NCBI RefSeq assembly: GCF_000716535.1
Contig: NZ_JNWV01000050.1
Span: 1-64,000 of the forward strand
Length of the DNA: 64,000 nt
Reading direction: 5' to 3'
Origin: Streptomyces flaveolus
GTDB lineage: Bacteria; Actinomycetota; Actinomycetes; Streptomycetales; Streptomycetaceae
In this document: positions 9,153-17,693 of the stretch, one piece after another
Layout: each line of letters begins with the position of its first letter
Position numbering within the stretch: position 1 is the first letter of the stretch
Made by a program: the position numbers and the translations under genes
The notes under the pieces: model-generated
What the model was told of the DNA's origin: nothing
What the model saw: the letters and a program-made list of their open reading frames with translations, nothing else
Databases searched by the model: none

Positions 9153-10826
9153 TCAGCCGGCGGCGCTGTCCACCAGCTCCTTCTCCTCGGTCGCGGCCTC
9201 CGTGGTGCCGGCCTCGCGGCGCGGCAGCAGGACGGCCACCAGGACGGTGCCGAGACCGAGGATCACCGCGCCGACCAGGCTGGTGTGCGCGACGGCGTCG
9301 GAGAAGGCGGAGCCCACCGCGTCGGCCATCTGCCGGGCGCCGACGGCCAGCTCACCGGCCTGCTGCTTGAGCTGCGCGGCCTGCTGCGGGTCGCCGGCCT
9401 GCTGGGCACGCGCGGCGGCCTGCTGCGCCTTCTCGCCGATGCCCTGGGCGACGGCGTACCCGGCACCGACCGAGTCCCGCGCGGTGTCCAGGGCGCTCGG
9501 CGGGAGCTTGCTGCCCGCGGTGGCGTCGGACAGGTGGTCGCCGTAGGAGGTGGCGAGCAGCGAGCCGAGGAGGGCGATGCCGAGCGAGCCGCCCAGTTCC
9601 AGCGAGGTGTCGTTGACGGCGCCGCCGACGCCGAGTTCGGACTCCGGGAACGCGCCCATGATGGCGTCGGTGCAGGGCGACAGGGCGAGGCCGATGGCGA
9701 GGCCCAGGATGATCAGGGGCGCCACGAAGTCGCCGTAGGTGGAGCCCGCGTCCACCCGGGTGAGCAGGGCGAGGGCGGTCGTACCGCCGACCATGCCCGC
9801 GCTGACGGTCCACTTCATGCCGACGCGCGGGGTGAGCCAGCCGGTCAGGGCCGAGCCGACGAAGACCGCGCCGGCGAGCGGCAGCATGCGCACACCGGTC
9901 TCCAGGGCGTCGTAGCCGAGGACGAACTGGAGGTGCTGGGTGAGGTAGTAGAAGGCGCCGAAGACGGCCAGGAAGAACAGGGCGACGGCGAGGTTGGAGC
10001 CGGCGAACCGGCGGCCGGCGAAGCGGCGCACGTCCAGGATCGGGCGCGGGTGGCGCAGCTCCCACAGCACGAAGGCGACCAGGCCGACGCCCGCGGCCAC
10101 CGCCGCCGCGACGGCCTTGACGCCCCAGCCGAAGTGCGGACCCTCGATGATCATGTAGACGAGCGCGCCGGTCCAGAGCACCGACAGCAGCCCGCCGACG
10201 TGGTCGACGCGGTCGTGGTGACCGGCCCGGGACGGCGGTACGAGGACGAAGGCGCCGACGATCGCGACGGCCGCGACGGGCACGTTGATCAGGAAGGTCG
10301 AGGACCAGCCGTGGTCGCGCAGCAGGGCGCCGGCGACCACCGGGCCGGCGGCGATGGCGAGCCCTGCGGTGGCGGTCCACAGCGTGATGGCCTTGGCGCG
10401 CTCGGCGCGCGGGAAGGTCGCGGCGAGCAGGGAGAGCGTGGCCGGCATGATCAGCGCCGCGCCGACGCCCATCACGGCCCGCGCCGCGATGACGGTGGCC
10501 GCGCTGTCGGCGAGGTACCCGAAGACGGCGCCGCCGCCGAACACCACCAGGCCGAGGACGAGCGCCCCGCGCCGGCTGTACTTGTCGCCGATCGCGCCGA
10601 GCAGCAGCATCAGCGCCGCGTAGGGGACGGTGTAGCCGTCGATCACCCATTGCAGGTCGGCGCTGGAGAGCCCGAGGTCCTCGGTCATGTCGGGCGCGGC
10701 GACCGTGAGGGCGGTGTTCGCCATCACGATGATCAGCAGGCTGAGGCAGAGCACCAGCAGTGCCCACCACCGCCGGGCGTAGGGGCGGTCCGTCCTTTCG
10801 ACCGGTTCGGTCATGACGAGTCGCAT
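9153..10826 (-). CDS. MFS drug-efflux transporter, DHA2 (14-TM) family
   Basis: 557-residue proton-driven exporter of the QacA/EmrB type, predicted in the cytoplasmic membrane. Visible marks: TM1 with LSLLIIVMANTALTVAAPDM, the motif A region GAIGDKYSRRGAL, motif C-like GPVVAGALLRDHGWSSTFLINVP, and about 14 hydrophobic segments. Before the last segment is a ~60-residue Gln/Ala-rich loop (KAQQAAARAQQAG, PQQAAQLKQQAG) predicted helical. The start at 10826 has GAGGAAGG 12 bases upstream; an internal ATG at 10814 is possible. Divergent from a TetR regulator with three operator copies in the shared promoter region, so expression is very probably induced by the TetR ligand, likely the exported compound (inference). 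Confidence 0.93.
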   Translation of the reverse strand: MRLVMTEPVERTDRPYARRWWALLVLCLSLLIIVMANTALTVAAPDMTEDLGLSSADLQWVIDGYTVPYAALMLLLGAIGDKYSRRGALVLGLVVFGGGAVFGYLADSAATVIAARAVMGVGAALIMPATLSLLAATFPRAERAKAITLWTATAGLAIAAGPVVAGALLRDHGWSSTFLINVPVAAVAIVGAFVLVPPSRAGHHDRVDHVGGLLSVLWTGALVYMIIEGPHFGWGVKAVAAAVAAGVGLVAFVLWELRHPRPILDVRRFAGRRFAGSNLAVALFFLAVFGAFYYLTQHLQFVLGYDALETGVRMLPLAGAVFVGSALTGWLTPRVGMKWTVSAGMVGGTTALALLTRVDAGSTYGDFVAPLIILGLAIGLALSPCTDAIMGAFPESELGVGGAVNDTSLELGGSLGIALLGSLLATSYGDHLSDATAGSKLPPSALDTARDSVGAGYAVAQGIGEKAQQAAARAQQAGDPQQAAQLKQQAGELAVGARQMADAVGSAFSDAVAHTSLVGAVILGLGTVLVAVLLPRREAGTTEAATEEKELVDSAAG

Positions 10827-10861
10827 GGCAGGGGTCGCCTTCCTCGGGTACGCGACGGGAC

Positions 10862-10923
10862 TTGCACAGCGGCGTGCAATTGCACAACCATGTGCAATGT
10901 ACGTCGCTGCACAACACTGTGCA
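10862..10923. promoter_or_regulatory. Three tandem TetR operators between efflux pump and tetR
   Basis: Three dyads share the form TGCACA-N4-TGTGCA: 10862-10879 (one arm degenerate, CGTGCAA), 10879-10898 (8-bp perfect arms ATTGCACA/TGTGCAAT), and 10908-10923. Centres are 18 and 27 bases apart. The array fills the gap between the divergent MFS gene and the TetR gene and should control both. Confidence 0.8.
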
Positions 10924-10964
10924 AGTCGACCGGAAGACGCCCGGCAAACCTCCGGGGAGGGACA

Positions 10965-11579
10965 ATGACCGCCATGACCACGGGTAACACCAGCCGCGCC
11001 GACGCCAACCGGCGCCGCATCCTCGACGTCGCCCTCGCCGAACTGCTGCGCGATCCGGACGCCTCCATGGACCAGATCGCACGCGCGGCGGGGGTCGTGC
11101 GACGGACGGTCTACGGCCACTTCCCCAACCGGGAGGCGCTGATCAGCACCCTGGTGGACGGAGCCGTGGAGGCGCTGGCGGACGCGGACGCGCGGGCCCG
11201 TGCCGGAGCGACCGACCCGGCGGAGGCCGTGGCCCGCTCGGTGCTCGCCCTGTGGCCGGTCGCCGACCGCTACCGGCTGCTGATCGCCCTGGCCCAGCGC
11301 ACGGTCACCGTGCAGGGCATCCGCGAACGTCTCGCGCCCCTGCGCGAGAACAAGATCCGCCTCCTCCAGCGCGGCCTGGACGAAGGCGCCTTCAGCTCCC
11401 CGCTGCCCGCGCCGGCCCTCGCGTACGTGCACGAGCAGATGCTGTTCGCGGTGATGGAGGCGGTGAACGACGGACTCCTGGCAGCGGAGGAGGCGGGCCG
11501 CTCCGCCACGGTCGCCGTCCTGACCGCGGCGGGCGTACCCGCCTCACGGGCCACCGAGCTGGTGGCCGGGGTGTCGTAG
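10965..11579 (+). CDS. TetR-family repressor, divergent to MFS pump
   Basis: 204 residues. The N-terminal HTH reads ILDVALAELLRDPDASMDQIARAAG then VVRRTVYGHFPNREAL, the standard TetR DNA-binding helices. The C-terminal ligand domain is all helical. The ATG at 10965 has GGGGAGG 5 bases upstream. It is divergent from the MFS exporter and separated by three palindromes, so it likely represses the pump and itself and releases DNA on binding a toxic substrate. Ends before a perfect bidirectional terminator. Confidence 0.93.
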   Translation: MTAMTTGNTSRADANRRRILDVALAELLRDPDASMDQIARAAGVVRRTVYGHFPNREALISTLVDGAVEALADADARARAGATDPAEAVARSVLALWPVADRYRLLIALAQRTVTVQGIRERLAPLRENKIRLLQRGLDEGAFSSPLPAPALAYVHEQMLFAVMEAVNDGLLAAEEAGRSATVAVLTAAGVPASRATELVAGVS

Positions 11580-11613
11580 CACCCGGGGGTGGATCTCCCG
11601 GAGAAAAGCAGAA

Positions 11614-11653
11614 GCCGGGCGGCTGAGTTACGGGGGAGCCTCAGCCGCCCGGC
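11614..11653. terminator. Bidirectional terminator between tetR and dctA
   Basis: Perfect 14-bp arms GCCGGGCGGCTGAG (11614-11627) and CTCAGCCGCCCGGC (11640-11653) with a 12-base loop between convergent genes. Confidence 0.75.
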
Positions 11654-11717
11654 GGCGCGACCCGAACGCCCGGCCCGGGTTCAGGCGGGGCCGGACGTCC
11701 GGCACTTCCATGGTGGA

Positions 11718-13106
11718 TCAGGCCTTGGCGAGTTCCTTCTCGCCGTCCTCCCGAGGCTCGGGAACCTCCTTCACCCCGGCGGCGCCCTCGTCCAGCAGCG
11801 TGGTCTCGTCGAACGGCAGCTCCCCGGCCAGCACCTGCCGCACCCGGGTCTTGTCGATCTCCTTGGTCCAGGTGCCGACCAGCACCGTCGCGACCGCGTT
11901 GCCCGCGAAGTTCGTCAGCGCCCGCGCCTCGCTCATGAACCGGTCGATGCCGACGATCAGCCCGACCCCGTCCACCAGCGCCGGCTTGTGCGACTGCAGA
12001 CCGCCGGCCAGGGTGGCGAGGCCCGCGCCGCTGACACCGGCGGCGCCCTTGGACGCCAGCAGCAGGAAGAGGAGCAGCGGGATCTGCTCGCCGACCGACA
12101 TCGGCGTGCCCAGCGCGTCCGCGATGTACAGCGACGCCATGGTCATGTAGATCATCGTGCCGTCCAGGTTGAACGAGTACCCGGTCGGCACGGTGATGCC
12201 GACGACCGGCCGGCTGACACCCAGGTGCTCCATCTTCGCGATCAGCCGCGGCAGCGCGGACTCCGACGAAGAGGTCGACAGGATCAGCAGGAACTCCCGG
12301 GCGAGGTACTTGAACAGGGAGAAGACGTTCAGACCCGCGACGACCCGGAGCAGCGCGCCGAGCACGATGAAGACGAACAGGAAGCAGGTGACGTAGAAGC
12401 CGAGCATCAGCACGGCGAGGCTCTTGAGCGCGTCGACGCCGGCCGAACCGACCACCGCCGCGATGGCGCCGAACGCACCGATCGGCGCGGCCCACATCAC
12501 CATGGCCAGGATGCGGAAGACGAGCCGCTGGATGTGCTCGATGCCGCGCAGCACCGGCTGTCCGGCCGAGCCCATGGCCTGGAGCGCGAACCCGGCGAGC
12601 AGGGCCACCAGCAGCGTCTGGAGCACCTGGCCCTCGGTGAAGGCGGAGACGAACGTGGTGGGGATGATCGACAGCACGAAGTCGACGGGCGGCAGCGCGT
12701 CCGGGGACACCTGGTCGTGCCCGGTCGCCTTGATGGCGTTGGTGATGTGCAGCCCGTCCCCCGGGTGCAGCACGTTGCCGACGACGAGCCCGATGGCGAG
12801 CGCGACGAGCGACATCACGAGGAAGTAGCCGAGGGCGATACCGCCGACAGCGCCGACCTTGGCGGCCTTCCGCACCGAACCGATGCCGAGCACGATCGTG
12901 CAGAAGATGATCGGCGAGATCATCATCTTGATCAGGTTGACGAACCCGGTGCCCAGCGGCTTCAGCTCCACCGCGGCATCGGGCCAGATCAGCCCCACGG
13001 CGATGCCGAGCGCGACCGCCACGATGACGGCGATGTACAGGTAATGGGTCCGGTCCCGCTTCACGCGGGGTGCGGCAGGTGCCGTATCGGAAGTGCTGGC
13101 GGCCAC
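11718..13106 (-). CDS. dctA: C4-dicarboxylate:cation symporter DctA
   Basis: 462-residue DAACS/SLC1-type carrier that takes up succinate, fumarate and malate with Na+ or H+. Signature regions seen: FVNLIKMMISPIIFCTIVLGI, the serine-rich reentrant loop STSSSESALPRLI, the VPTGYSFNLDGTMIYMTMASLYIA motif region (in part), and SKGAAGVSGAGLATLAGGL. About eight membrane helices are expected. The ATG at 13106 is followed by a short Ser/Thr/Pro cytoplasmic lead. Divergent from a CitA-type sensor kinase and its response regulator, the usual arrangement for dicarboxylate-induced transport. Confidence 0.95.
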   Translation of the reverse strand: MAASTSDTAPAAPRVKRDRTHYLYIAVIVAVALGIAVGLIWPDAAVELKPLGTGFVNLIKMMISPIIFCTIVLGIGSVRKAAKVGAVGGIALGYFLVMSLVALAIGLVVGNVLHPGDGLHITNAIKATGHDQVSPDALPPVDFVLSIIPTTFVSAFTEGQVLQTLLVALLAGFALQAMGSAGQPVLRGIEHIQRLVFRILAMVMWAAPIGAFGAIAAVVGSAGVDALKSLAVLMLGFYVTCFLFVFIVLGALLRVVAGLNVFSLFKYLAREFLLILSTSSSESALPRLIAKMEHLGVSRPVVGITVPTGYSFNLDGTMIYMTMASLYIADALGTPMSVGEQIPLLLFLLLASKGAAGVSGAGLATLAGGLQSHKPALVDGVGLIVGIDRFMSEARALTNFAGNAVATVLVGTWTKEIDKTRVRQVLAGELPFDETTLLDEGAAGVKEVPEPREDGEKELAKA

Positions 13107-13259
13107 GACTGCCCTCCTTGACGTCTTCGTCGGTGAACAACCGGCGTGCGGCTCACGTCCGGGCGTTTAGGGGAATGCCGTGACTATCTCCCGGCCTGTG
13201 AGGGCGGTCACCCTTCCGTTCATTTAGTTCACGCCTGACCGGAGAGGCACACTGCTGAC

Positions 13260-14879
13260 ATGCGCGTTCCCACCCTCCCTCGGCCCCGGAGCCTGGCCGG
13301 CCAGCTGTTCGCCATGCAGGCCGTGCTGATAGCGGTGGTCGTGGCCGGGTACGCGCTGTTCACCTACGTCAGCGACCAGCGGCAGGCCGAGGACGCCGCC
13401 GCCCGCCAGGCCACGGCGGTGGCCCGGTCGATCGCCGACTCCCCCTCGGTCCGCGAGGCGATCCGCACCCCCGACCCCACGGCCCGGCTGGAGCCGTACG
13501 CCCTCCAGGTCATGCGGGACGCCAACGTCGACTTCGTGACGATCATGAACCCGTCCGGCATCCGCTGGACCCACCCCGACAAGAACCAGATCGGCAAACG
13601 CTTCCTCGGCAACATCGGCCCCGCCCAGCACGGCCGCACCTTCACCGAGACCTACACCGGCACCCTCGGCCCGTCCGTCCGGGCCGTGACCCCCATCTCG
13701 GACAACGGCCGGATCGTCGGCCTGGTGAGCGCCGGCATCAAGGTGGAGACGATCAGCGCCCGGGTCCAGGACCAGGTCGCGGCCCTGCTCGGGGTGGCGG
13801 GCGTGGCCCTGCTGCTGGGCGCGGTCGGCACGTACGTGGTCAACGCCCGGCTTCGCCGCCACACCCACGGCATGAACGCCACCGAGCTGAGCCGGATGCA
13901 CGACTACCACCAGGCGGCGCTGCACGCGGTCCGCGAAGGGCTGCTGATGCTGGACGGCCGGTACCGGGTGGCACTGATCAACGACGGCGGCCGGGAACTG
14001 CTGGGCGTCGGCCCGGAGGAGGACGTGGTCGGCCGCTCGGTGGTCGACCTGGGCCTGCCCGCCCCGCTGACGGGCGCCCTGCTGTCCTCGGAGCCCCGGG
14101 TGGACGGGGTGCACCTGACGGCGTCCCGGGTGCTGGTGGTGAACACGTCCCCGGTGTCGGGCGGCGAACACCGGGGCACGGTCGTGACGCTCCGGGACGT
14201 CACCGAACTCCAGTCCCTCATGGGCGAGTTGGACTCGGAGCGGGGCTTCACCCAGGCGCTGCGCTCGCAGGCGCACGAGGCCGCGAACCGCCTGCACACG
14301 GTCGTCTCCCTGATCGAGTTGGGCCGGGCCGAGGAGGCCGTGGAGTTCGCCACGGCCGAGCTGGAGCTGGCGCAGGCCCTGACCGACCAGGTGGTGGCGG
14401 CGGTCAGCGAGCCGGTGCTGGCCGCGCTGCTGCTGGGCAAGACCGCGCAGGCGAACGAGCGGGGCGTGGAGCTGGTGGTCTCACCGGACAGCCGGCTGGA
14501 CGACGGCCTGCTCCCGGAGAGCCTGTCCGCCCGCGACCTGGTGACCATCCTCGGCAACCTGATCGACAACGCGGTGGACGCGGCGCAGGGCAGCGTGCGG
14601 GCCCGGGTGACGGTGACGGCGTACGCTACGGCCGCCGAAGTGGTGCTCCGCGTCTCGGACACCGGCCCGGGGGTCGACCCCGCCCATGCCGACCTGGTGT
14701 TCCAGCGAGGCTTCTCCACGAAGCCGGCCGAACCCGGCGGGCGGGGACTCGGGCTGGCCCTTGTCCGGCAGGCGGTGAACCGCCACGACGGCACGTTGAC
14801 GGTGGCCGAGGCGGAGGAGGGCGGAGCGGTGTTCGAGGTGCGGTTGCCGTTGCGCACGTCCACGGGTGGCGCCGGATGA
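13260..14879 (+). CDS. Sensor histidine kinase, CitA/DcuS/DctB-like
   Basis: 539 residues. TM1 near residues 17-38, an extracytoplasmic PDC/PAS sensor domain (VMRDANVDFVTIMNPSGIR with HPD and GRTFTETYTGTLG, close to CitA-type citrate/dicarboxylate binding sites), TM2 near 172-194, a cytoplasmic PAS (LHAVREGLLMLDGRYRVALIN), a DcuS-type dimerisation box with phospho-acceptor His339 in SQAHEAANRLHT, and an ATPase domain with N box NLIDNAVDAA and G boxes DTGPGV and GRGLGL. It should sense external C4-dicarboxylates and phosphorylate the response regulator whose gene overlaps its stop by 4 bases. Confidence 0.94.
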   Translation: MRVPTLPRPRSLAGQLFAMQAVLIAVVVAGYALFTYVSDQRQAEDAAARQATAVARSIADSPSVREAIRTPDPTARLEPYALQVMRDANVDFVTIMNPSGIRWTHPDKNQIGKRFLGNIGPAQHGRTFTETYTGTLGPSVRAVTPISDNGRIVGLVSAGIKVETISARVQDQVAALLGVAGVALLLGAVGTYVVNARLRRHTHGMNATELSRMHDYHQAALHAVREGLLMLDGRYRVALINDGGRELLGVGPEEDVVGRSVVDLGLPAPLTGALLSSEPRVDGVHLTASRVLVVNTSPVSGGEHRGTVVTLRDVTELQSLMGELDSERGFTQALRSQAHEAANRLHTVVSLIELGRAEEAVEFATAELELAQALTDQVVAAVSEPVLAALLLGKTAQANERGVELVVSPDSRLDDGLLPESLSARDLVTILGNLIDNAVDAAQGSVRARVTVTAYATAAEVVLRVSDTGPGVDPAHADLVFQRGFSTKPAEPGGRGLGLALVRQAVNRHDGTLTVAEAEEGGAVFEVRLPLRTSTGGAG

Positions 14880-15571
14880 CGAACGAGCAGCAGCCCATCC
14901 GCGTCCTCGTCGTCGAGGACGACCCGGTGGCCGCGGACGCGCACGTGATGTACGTCGGCCGGGTACCGGGGTTCGTCGCGGTCGGGAAGGCCCACACGGG
15001 CGCGGAGGCGCGCCGCATCCTGGACCGCACGGCGGTGGACCTGCTGCTGCTGGACCTCCACCTGCCGGATGTGCACGGCCTGCAACTGGCTCGCTCCCTC
15101 CGGGCCGCCGGCTATCACGCGGACGTGATAGCGGTGACGTCGGCGCGGGACCTGGCGGTGGTGCGGGAGGGAGTCTCCCTGGGCGTCGTCCAGTACGTCC
15201 TGAAGCCGTTCACCTTCGCGACATTGAGGGATCGGCTGGTCCGTTACGCCGAGTTCCACGCGGCGGTGGGCGAGGCAAGCGGCCAGGACGAGGTGGACCG
15301 CGCGCTGGCGACCCTGCGCGCCCCGTCGCCGGCGGCCCTGCCGAAGGGGTTGAGCGGACCGACGCTGGAACGGGTGACGTCCGCTCTGCGGGAGGCGTCT
15401 TCGCAGGGGCTGACGGCGGCCGGAGTGGCCGAGGCGGTGGGCATCTCCCGGATCACCGCGCGCCGTTACCTGGAGCACCTGGTGGAGGCGGGACGGGCCG
15501 GCCGCAGTCCGCTGTACGGGCAGGTGGGGAGGCCGGAGCTGGTGTACCGGTGGGTTCCGCAGGGGCGGTGA
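14876..15571 (+). CDS. Response regulator, CitB/DctR-like
   Basis: 231 residues. Receiver domain: acidic pair EDD at 14-16, phospho-acceptor Asp60 in LLLLDLHLPD, switch T/S in VTSARD, and Lys in VLKPF. The output is the CitB/DcuR-type winged helix (TAAGVAEAVGISRITARRYLEHLVEAG), ending with the typical GRPELVYRW. The ATG overlaps the kinase stop (ATGA). Likely target is the divergent dctA promoter region 13107-13259. Confidence 0.94.
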   Translation: MTNEQQPIRVLVVEDDPVAADAHVMYVGRVPGFVAVGKAHTGAEARRILDRTAVDLLLLDLHLPDVHGLQLARSLRAAGYHADVIAVTSARDLAVVREGVSLGVVQYVLKPFTFATLRDRLVRYAEFHAAVGEASGQDEVDRALATLRAPSPAALPKGLSGPTLERVTSALREASSQGLTAAGVAEAVGISRITARRYLEHLVEAGRAGRSPLYGQVGRPELVYRWVPQGR

Positions 15572-15673
15572 GAGCGGGCGGGCCCACCCGTGCCGTGCGG
15601 GGCAGAAACCTGGCCGCGCGACGGGCGTACGCCGCCGCGAGGCCAGCGCACGGGACGGCCTCGGTCTCGCCCT

Positions 15674-15787
15674 GACGTCGGCGGGCCGGGTGGAGGGGCC
15701 ATCGACACCTGTTCGAGGACTGGTACGGCGAGGGACAGACCCTTCACAGGCTGGCCCTCGCCCACGAGTCCCGCACCGCCGAACTCT
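15674..15787 (+). pseudogene. Possible remnant of a TPR protein gene
   Basis: Between the stop at 15673-15675 and a stop at 15785-15787 one frame reads HLFEDWYGEGQTLHRLALAH then ESRTAELLD. The GDWxGxGQTLxNLALxHE pattern is typical of TPR units at the ends of Streptomyces NB-ARC/SARP proteins. No start codon, ribosome site or upstream coding continues it, so it looks like a decayed 3' end. The rest of the 15572-15804 gap shows nothing I recognise. Low confidence. Confidence 0.25.
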
Positions 15788-15804
15788 TGGACTGACAGCC
15801 CGCC

Positions 15805-16305
15805 TCACCCCGCCCCCGCATACCCCCGGGCCCCCCGCCACGGCACCACCGCCCACATCCGCGTCCCGCCCCCGGGCTCCCGCGCTTCTCCGAAGCCCCA
15901 CTCCCCGTCACACGCCCGCACCACGCACCCGAGCACGCGCAGCGCCGCCCGCCTCCGCGTGTCGCAGGCCGCTGCCAGCCGGGGATGGGTGTGCCGGGGG
16001 TGTCCGTCGTAGACGATCACCCGTACGTCGCCGTCCCGGTACCGCAGGGACAGGTACACCTCACTGTCGGGGGTGAACTTCCAGGCGCAGGCGACCAGTT
16101 CGGCCACCACCTGGACCACCGCGTCCGTCATGTCGGCCAGCCCGTGCGTATGCAGGACGACTCGGGCTGCCGCTCGGGCGACGCGGGGGCTGGTAGGTCC
16201 GGCGGGCAGCGTCAGGCTGTAGGCGAGCGCGGCGGGAGCCGGTGGCGGTGCCTGCAGCTCGCCGGTGGAGAGCCGACAGGCCGAGACGGTGACGGGCGCG
16301 GACAC
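15805..16305 (-). CDS. HATPase_c anti-sigma-like ATP-binding protein (Scr3/AbaA type)
   Basis: 166 residues, with a GHKL-type ATPase fold related to RsbW/SpoIIAB: N box ADMTDAVVQVVAELVACAWKF (partly degenerate; the usual Asn is replaced), a G1-like VIVYDGHPRH, and G2/G3 region GGGTRMWAVVPW. The N box deviation makes real kinase activity uncertain. GTG at 16305 with AAGGAG 6 bases upstream. Divergent from an XRE regulator (Scr1 type) and DUF397 gene, the standard Streptomyces trio implicated in antibiotic production and differentiation. Confidence 0.8.
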   Translation of the reverse strand: MSAPVTVSACRLSTGELQAPPPAPAALAYSLTLPAGPTSPRVARAAARVVLHTHGLADMTDAVVQVVAELVACAWKFTPDSEVYLSLRYRDGDVRVIVYDGHPRHTHPRLAAACDTRRRAALRVLGCVVRACDGEWGFGEAREPGGGTRMWAVVPWRGARGYAGAG

Positions 16306-16519
16306 GGTGACTCCTTAGACAGGTACGGGTGAGGGTGGTTGCGAACGAGCCGACGACTCGACGGGCACCCGTGGCCTGTCTCGCTGTAAGCGGCTCGTCA
16401 CCAACTGTAGGCATCGCAGTGGCACACGTGCCACCTACTTCCATTCATTGCCGCCCTGGAATTGGACCCGCACCCCCACGCAGTGCACACTGGCTCCGAC
16501 TCGCCGGGAAGGGGCATCG

Positions 16520-17378
16520 ATGCCGACAAGGCCCGCGCCGACGGAACGTCAGAGACGCCTGGGCGCCGAACTGCGCAGGATGCGACTCGCGGCCGGGCGG
16601 ACCACGGAGTACGCCGCCGGGCTGCTGGGACTGGACCGCACGAAGGTGTCCAACATGGAGTCGGGAGTCCGCGCCACCTCACCGGAACGGGTCCGGATAC
16701 TCGCCAGCAATTACGACTGCGCGGACGAGGCGTACGTCGAGGCGCTGGCCGCCATGGCCGACACAGGCCAGAAGGGCTGGTGGCAGCAGTTCAAAGGCGC
16801 GCTCCCCCCAAGGCCTCCTGGACGTAGCCGAGTTGGAGTGGTTCGCCACGCGGCTGCGGAGCTATCAGACCGTACACATCCCCGGCCTGCTGCAACTCTC
16901 CGAGTACGCCCGTGCCATCTTCGCCGCCGCGCTACCGCCGCTGCCCTCCTCAGAGGTCGAACTCCGTGTCGTACAGCGCCTGCGGCGGCAACAGGTGCTC
17001 GACCGCGAGCAGCCGGCGCCCGTCAACTACGTCGCGTACGTGCACGAGTGGGCCCTGCGCATGCAGTTCGGCGGACGCCGTGCCATGCGCGAGCAGCTTC
17101 TGCACATCTGCGCGGTCTCCGAGCGCCCCAACATCGAGATCCGCGTGCTCCCCGTGGAGGCCGGCGCCTTCCCCGGCGCGGGACACGCGGTGCTCTACGC
17201 CCACGGAGCCGTTCCCCAGCTCGACACCGTGCAACTGGACTCCGCCCACGGCGGCGAGTTCAACCACTCCGAGGCTCAGCTGGCCAAGTACCGAGCCCAC
17301 ATGGACTGGTGGCACGCCCACACGCTGAGTCCGGATGACTCACGGGAACTCATCCACGCCATCGCCCGCCAACTCTGA
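16520..17378 (+). pseudogene. XRE/Scr1-family regulator interrupted by a frameshift
   Basis: The first frame (16520-about 16805) encodes the HTH: RLGAELRRMRLAAGRTTEYA and GLLGLDRTKVSNMESGVR. The other frame then encodes the DUF5753 effector domain: LLDVAELEWFATRLRSYQTV, HIPGLLQLSEYARAI, and IEIRVLPVEAGAFPGAGHA. The frames join at a run of six C (16804-16809). With five C the text reads GALPQGLLDVAELEWF, as in intact homologs, and yields a normal ~285-residue protein. So a single C insertion separates the HTH from its effector domain. It could be a real null mutation, a slippage switch or a sequencing error. ATG at 16520 has GGAAGGGG upstream. Confidence 0.85.
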
Positions 17379-17395
17379 CCCCGGGGAGGAACACC

Positions 17396-17587
17396 ATGTC
17401 CGACATCACTTGGGAAGAACCCTTCTGCGCCGAAGGCAACAACTGCTTCCGCATAGGCACCGACCCCCAAGGCAACGCCTACATTGCCGTCTCCGGTCAG
17501 GAGGACCACTACCTCACCGACTCCCGCGAAGCCCTCCGCGCCCTCATCCGGGACATCAAGGCCGGCAAGGCGGACCATCTCCTGTAG
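17396..17587 (+). CDS. DUF397 (Scr2-type) small protein
   Basis: 63 residues, acidic. The DUF397 core is readable: ITWEEPFCAEGNNCFRIGTD, then YIAVSGQEDHYLTDSREALRALIRDIKAGK. Such proteins are encoded next to Scr1-type XRE regulators and are thought to act with them, possibly as partner or antitoxin-like modulators. GGGGAGGA lies 7 bases before the ATG, and the gene starts 17 bases after the XRE stop, so they are co-transcribed. Confidence 0.85.
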   Translation: MSDITWEEPFCAEGNNCFRIGTDPQGNAYIAVSGQEDHYLTDSREALRALIRDIKAGKADHLL

Positions 17588-17616
17588 TCCGCCGAGGATC
17601 AATCCCCGCAGACACA

Positions 17617-17646
17617 TTGACCTGACTAGACCACTCCTCTTACCTT
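17617..17646 (+). promoter_or_regulatory. Promoter with DasR-like operator for the sugar ABC operon
   Basis: TTGACC (17617-17622), 18-base spacer, TACCTT (17641-17646). The 16 bases at 17620-17635, with core CTAGACCACT, match the DasR dre consensus (ACTGGTCTAGACCACT as I remember it) at 13 of 16 positions and overlap the -35 and spacer, a repressing position. DasR answers to glucosamine phosphates; another GntR-family protein could bind instead. Confidence 0.5.
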
Positions 17647-17693
17647 CACACGGCAGTCATCTCCGCGCCACCCCCACGTGTGCTCAGGAGGTC

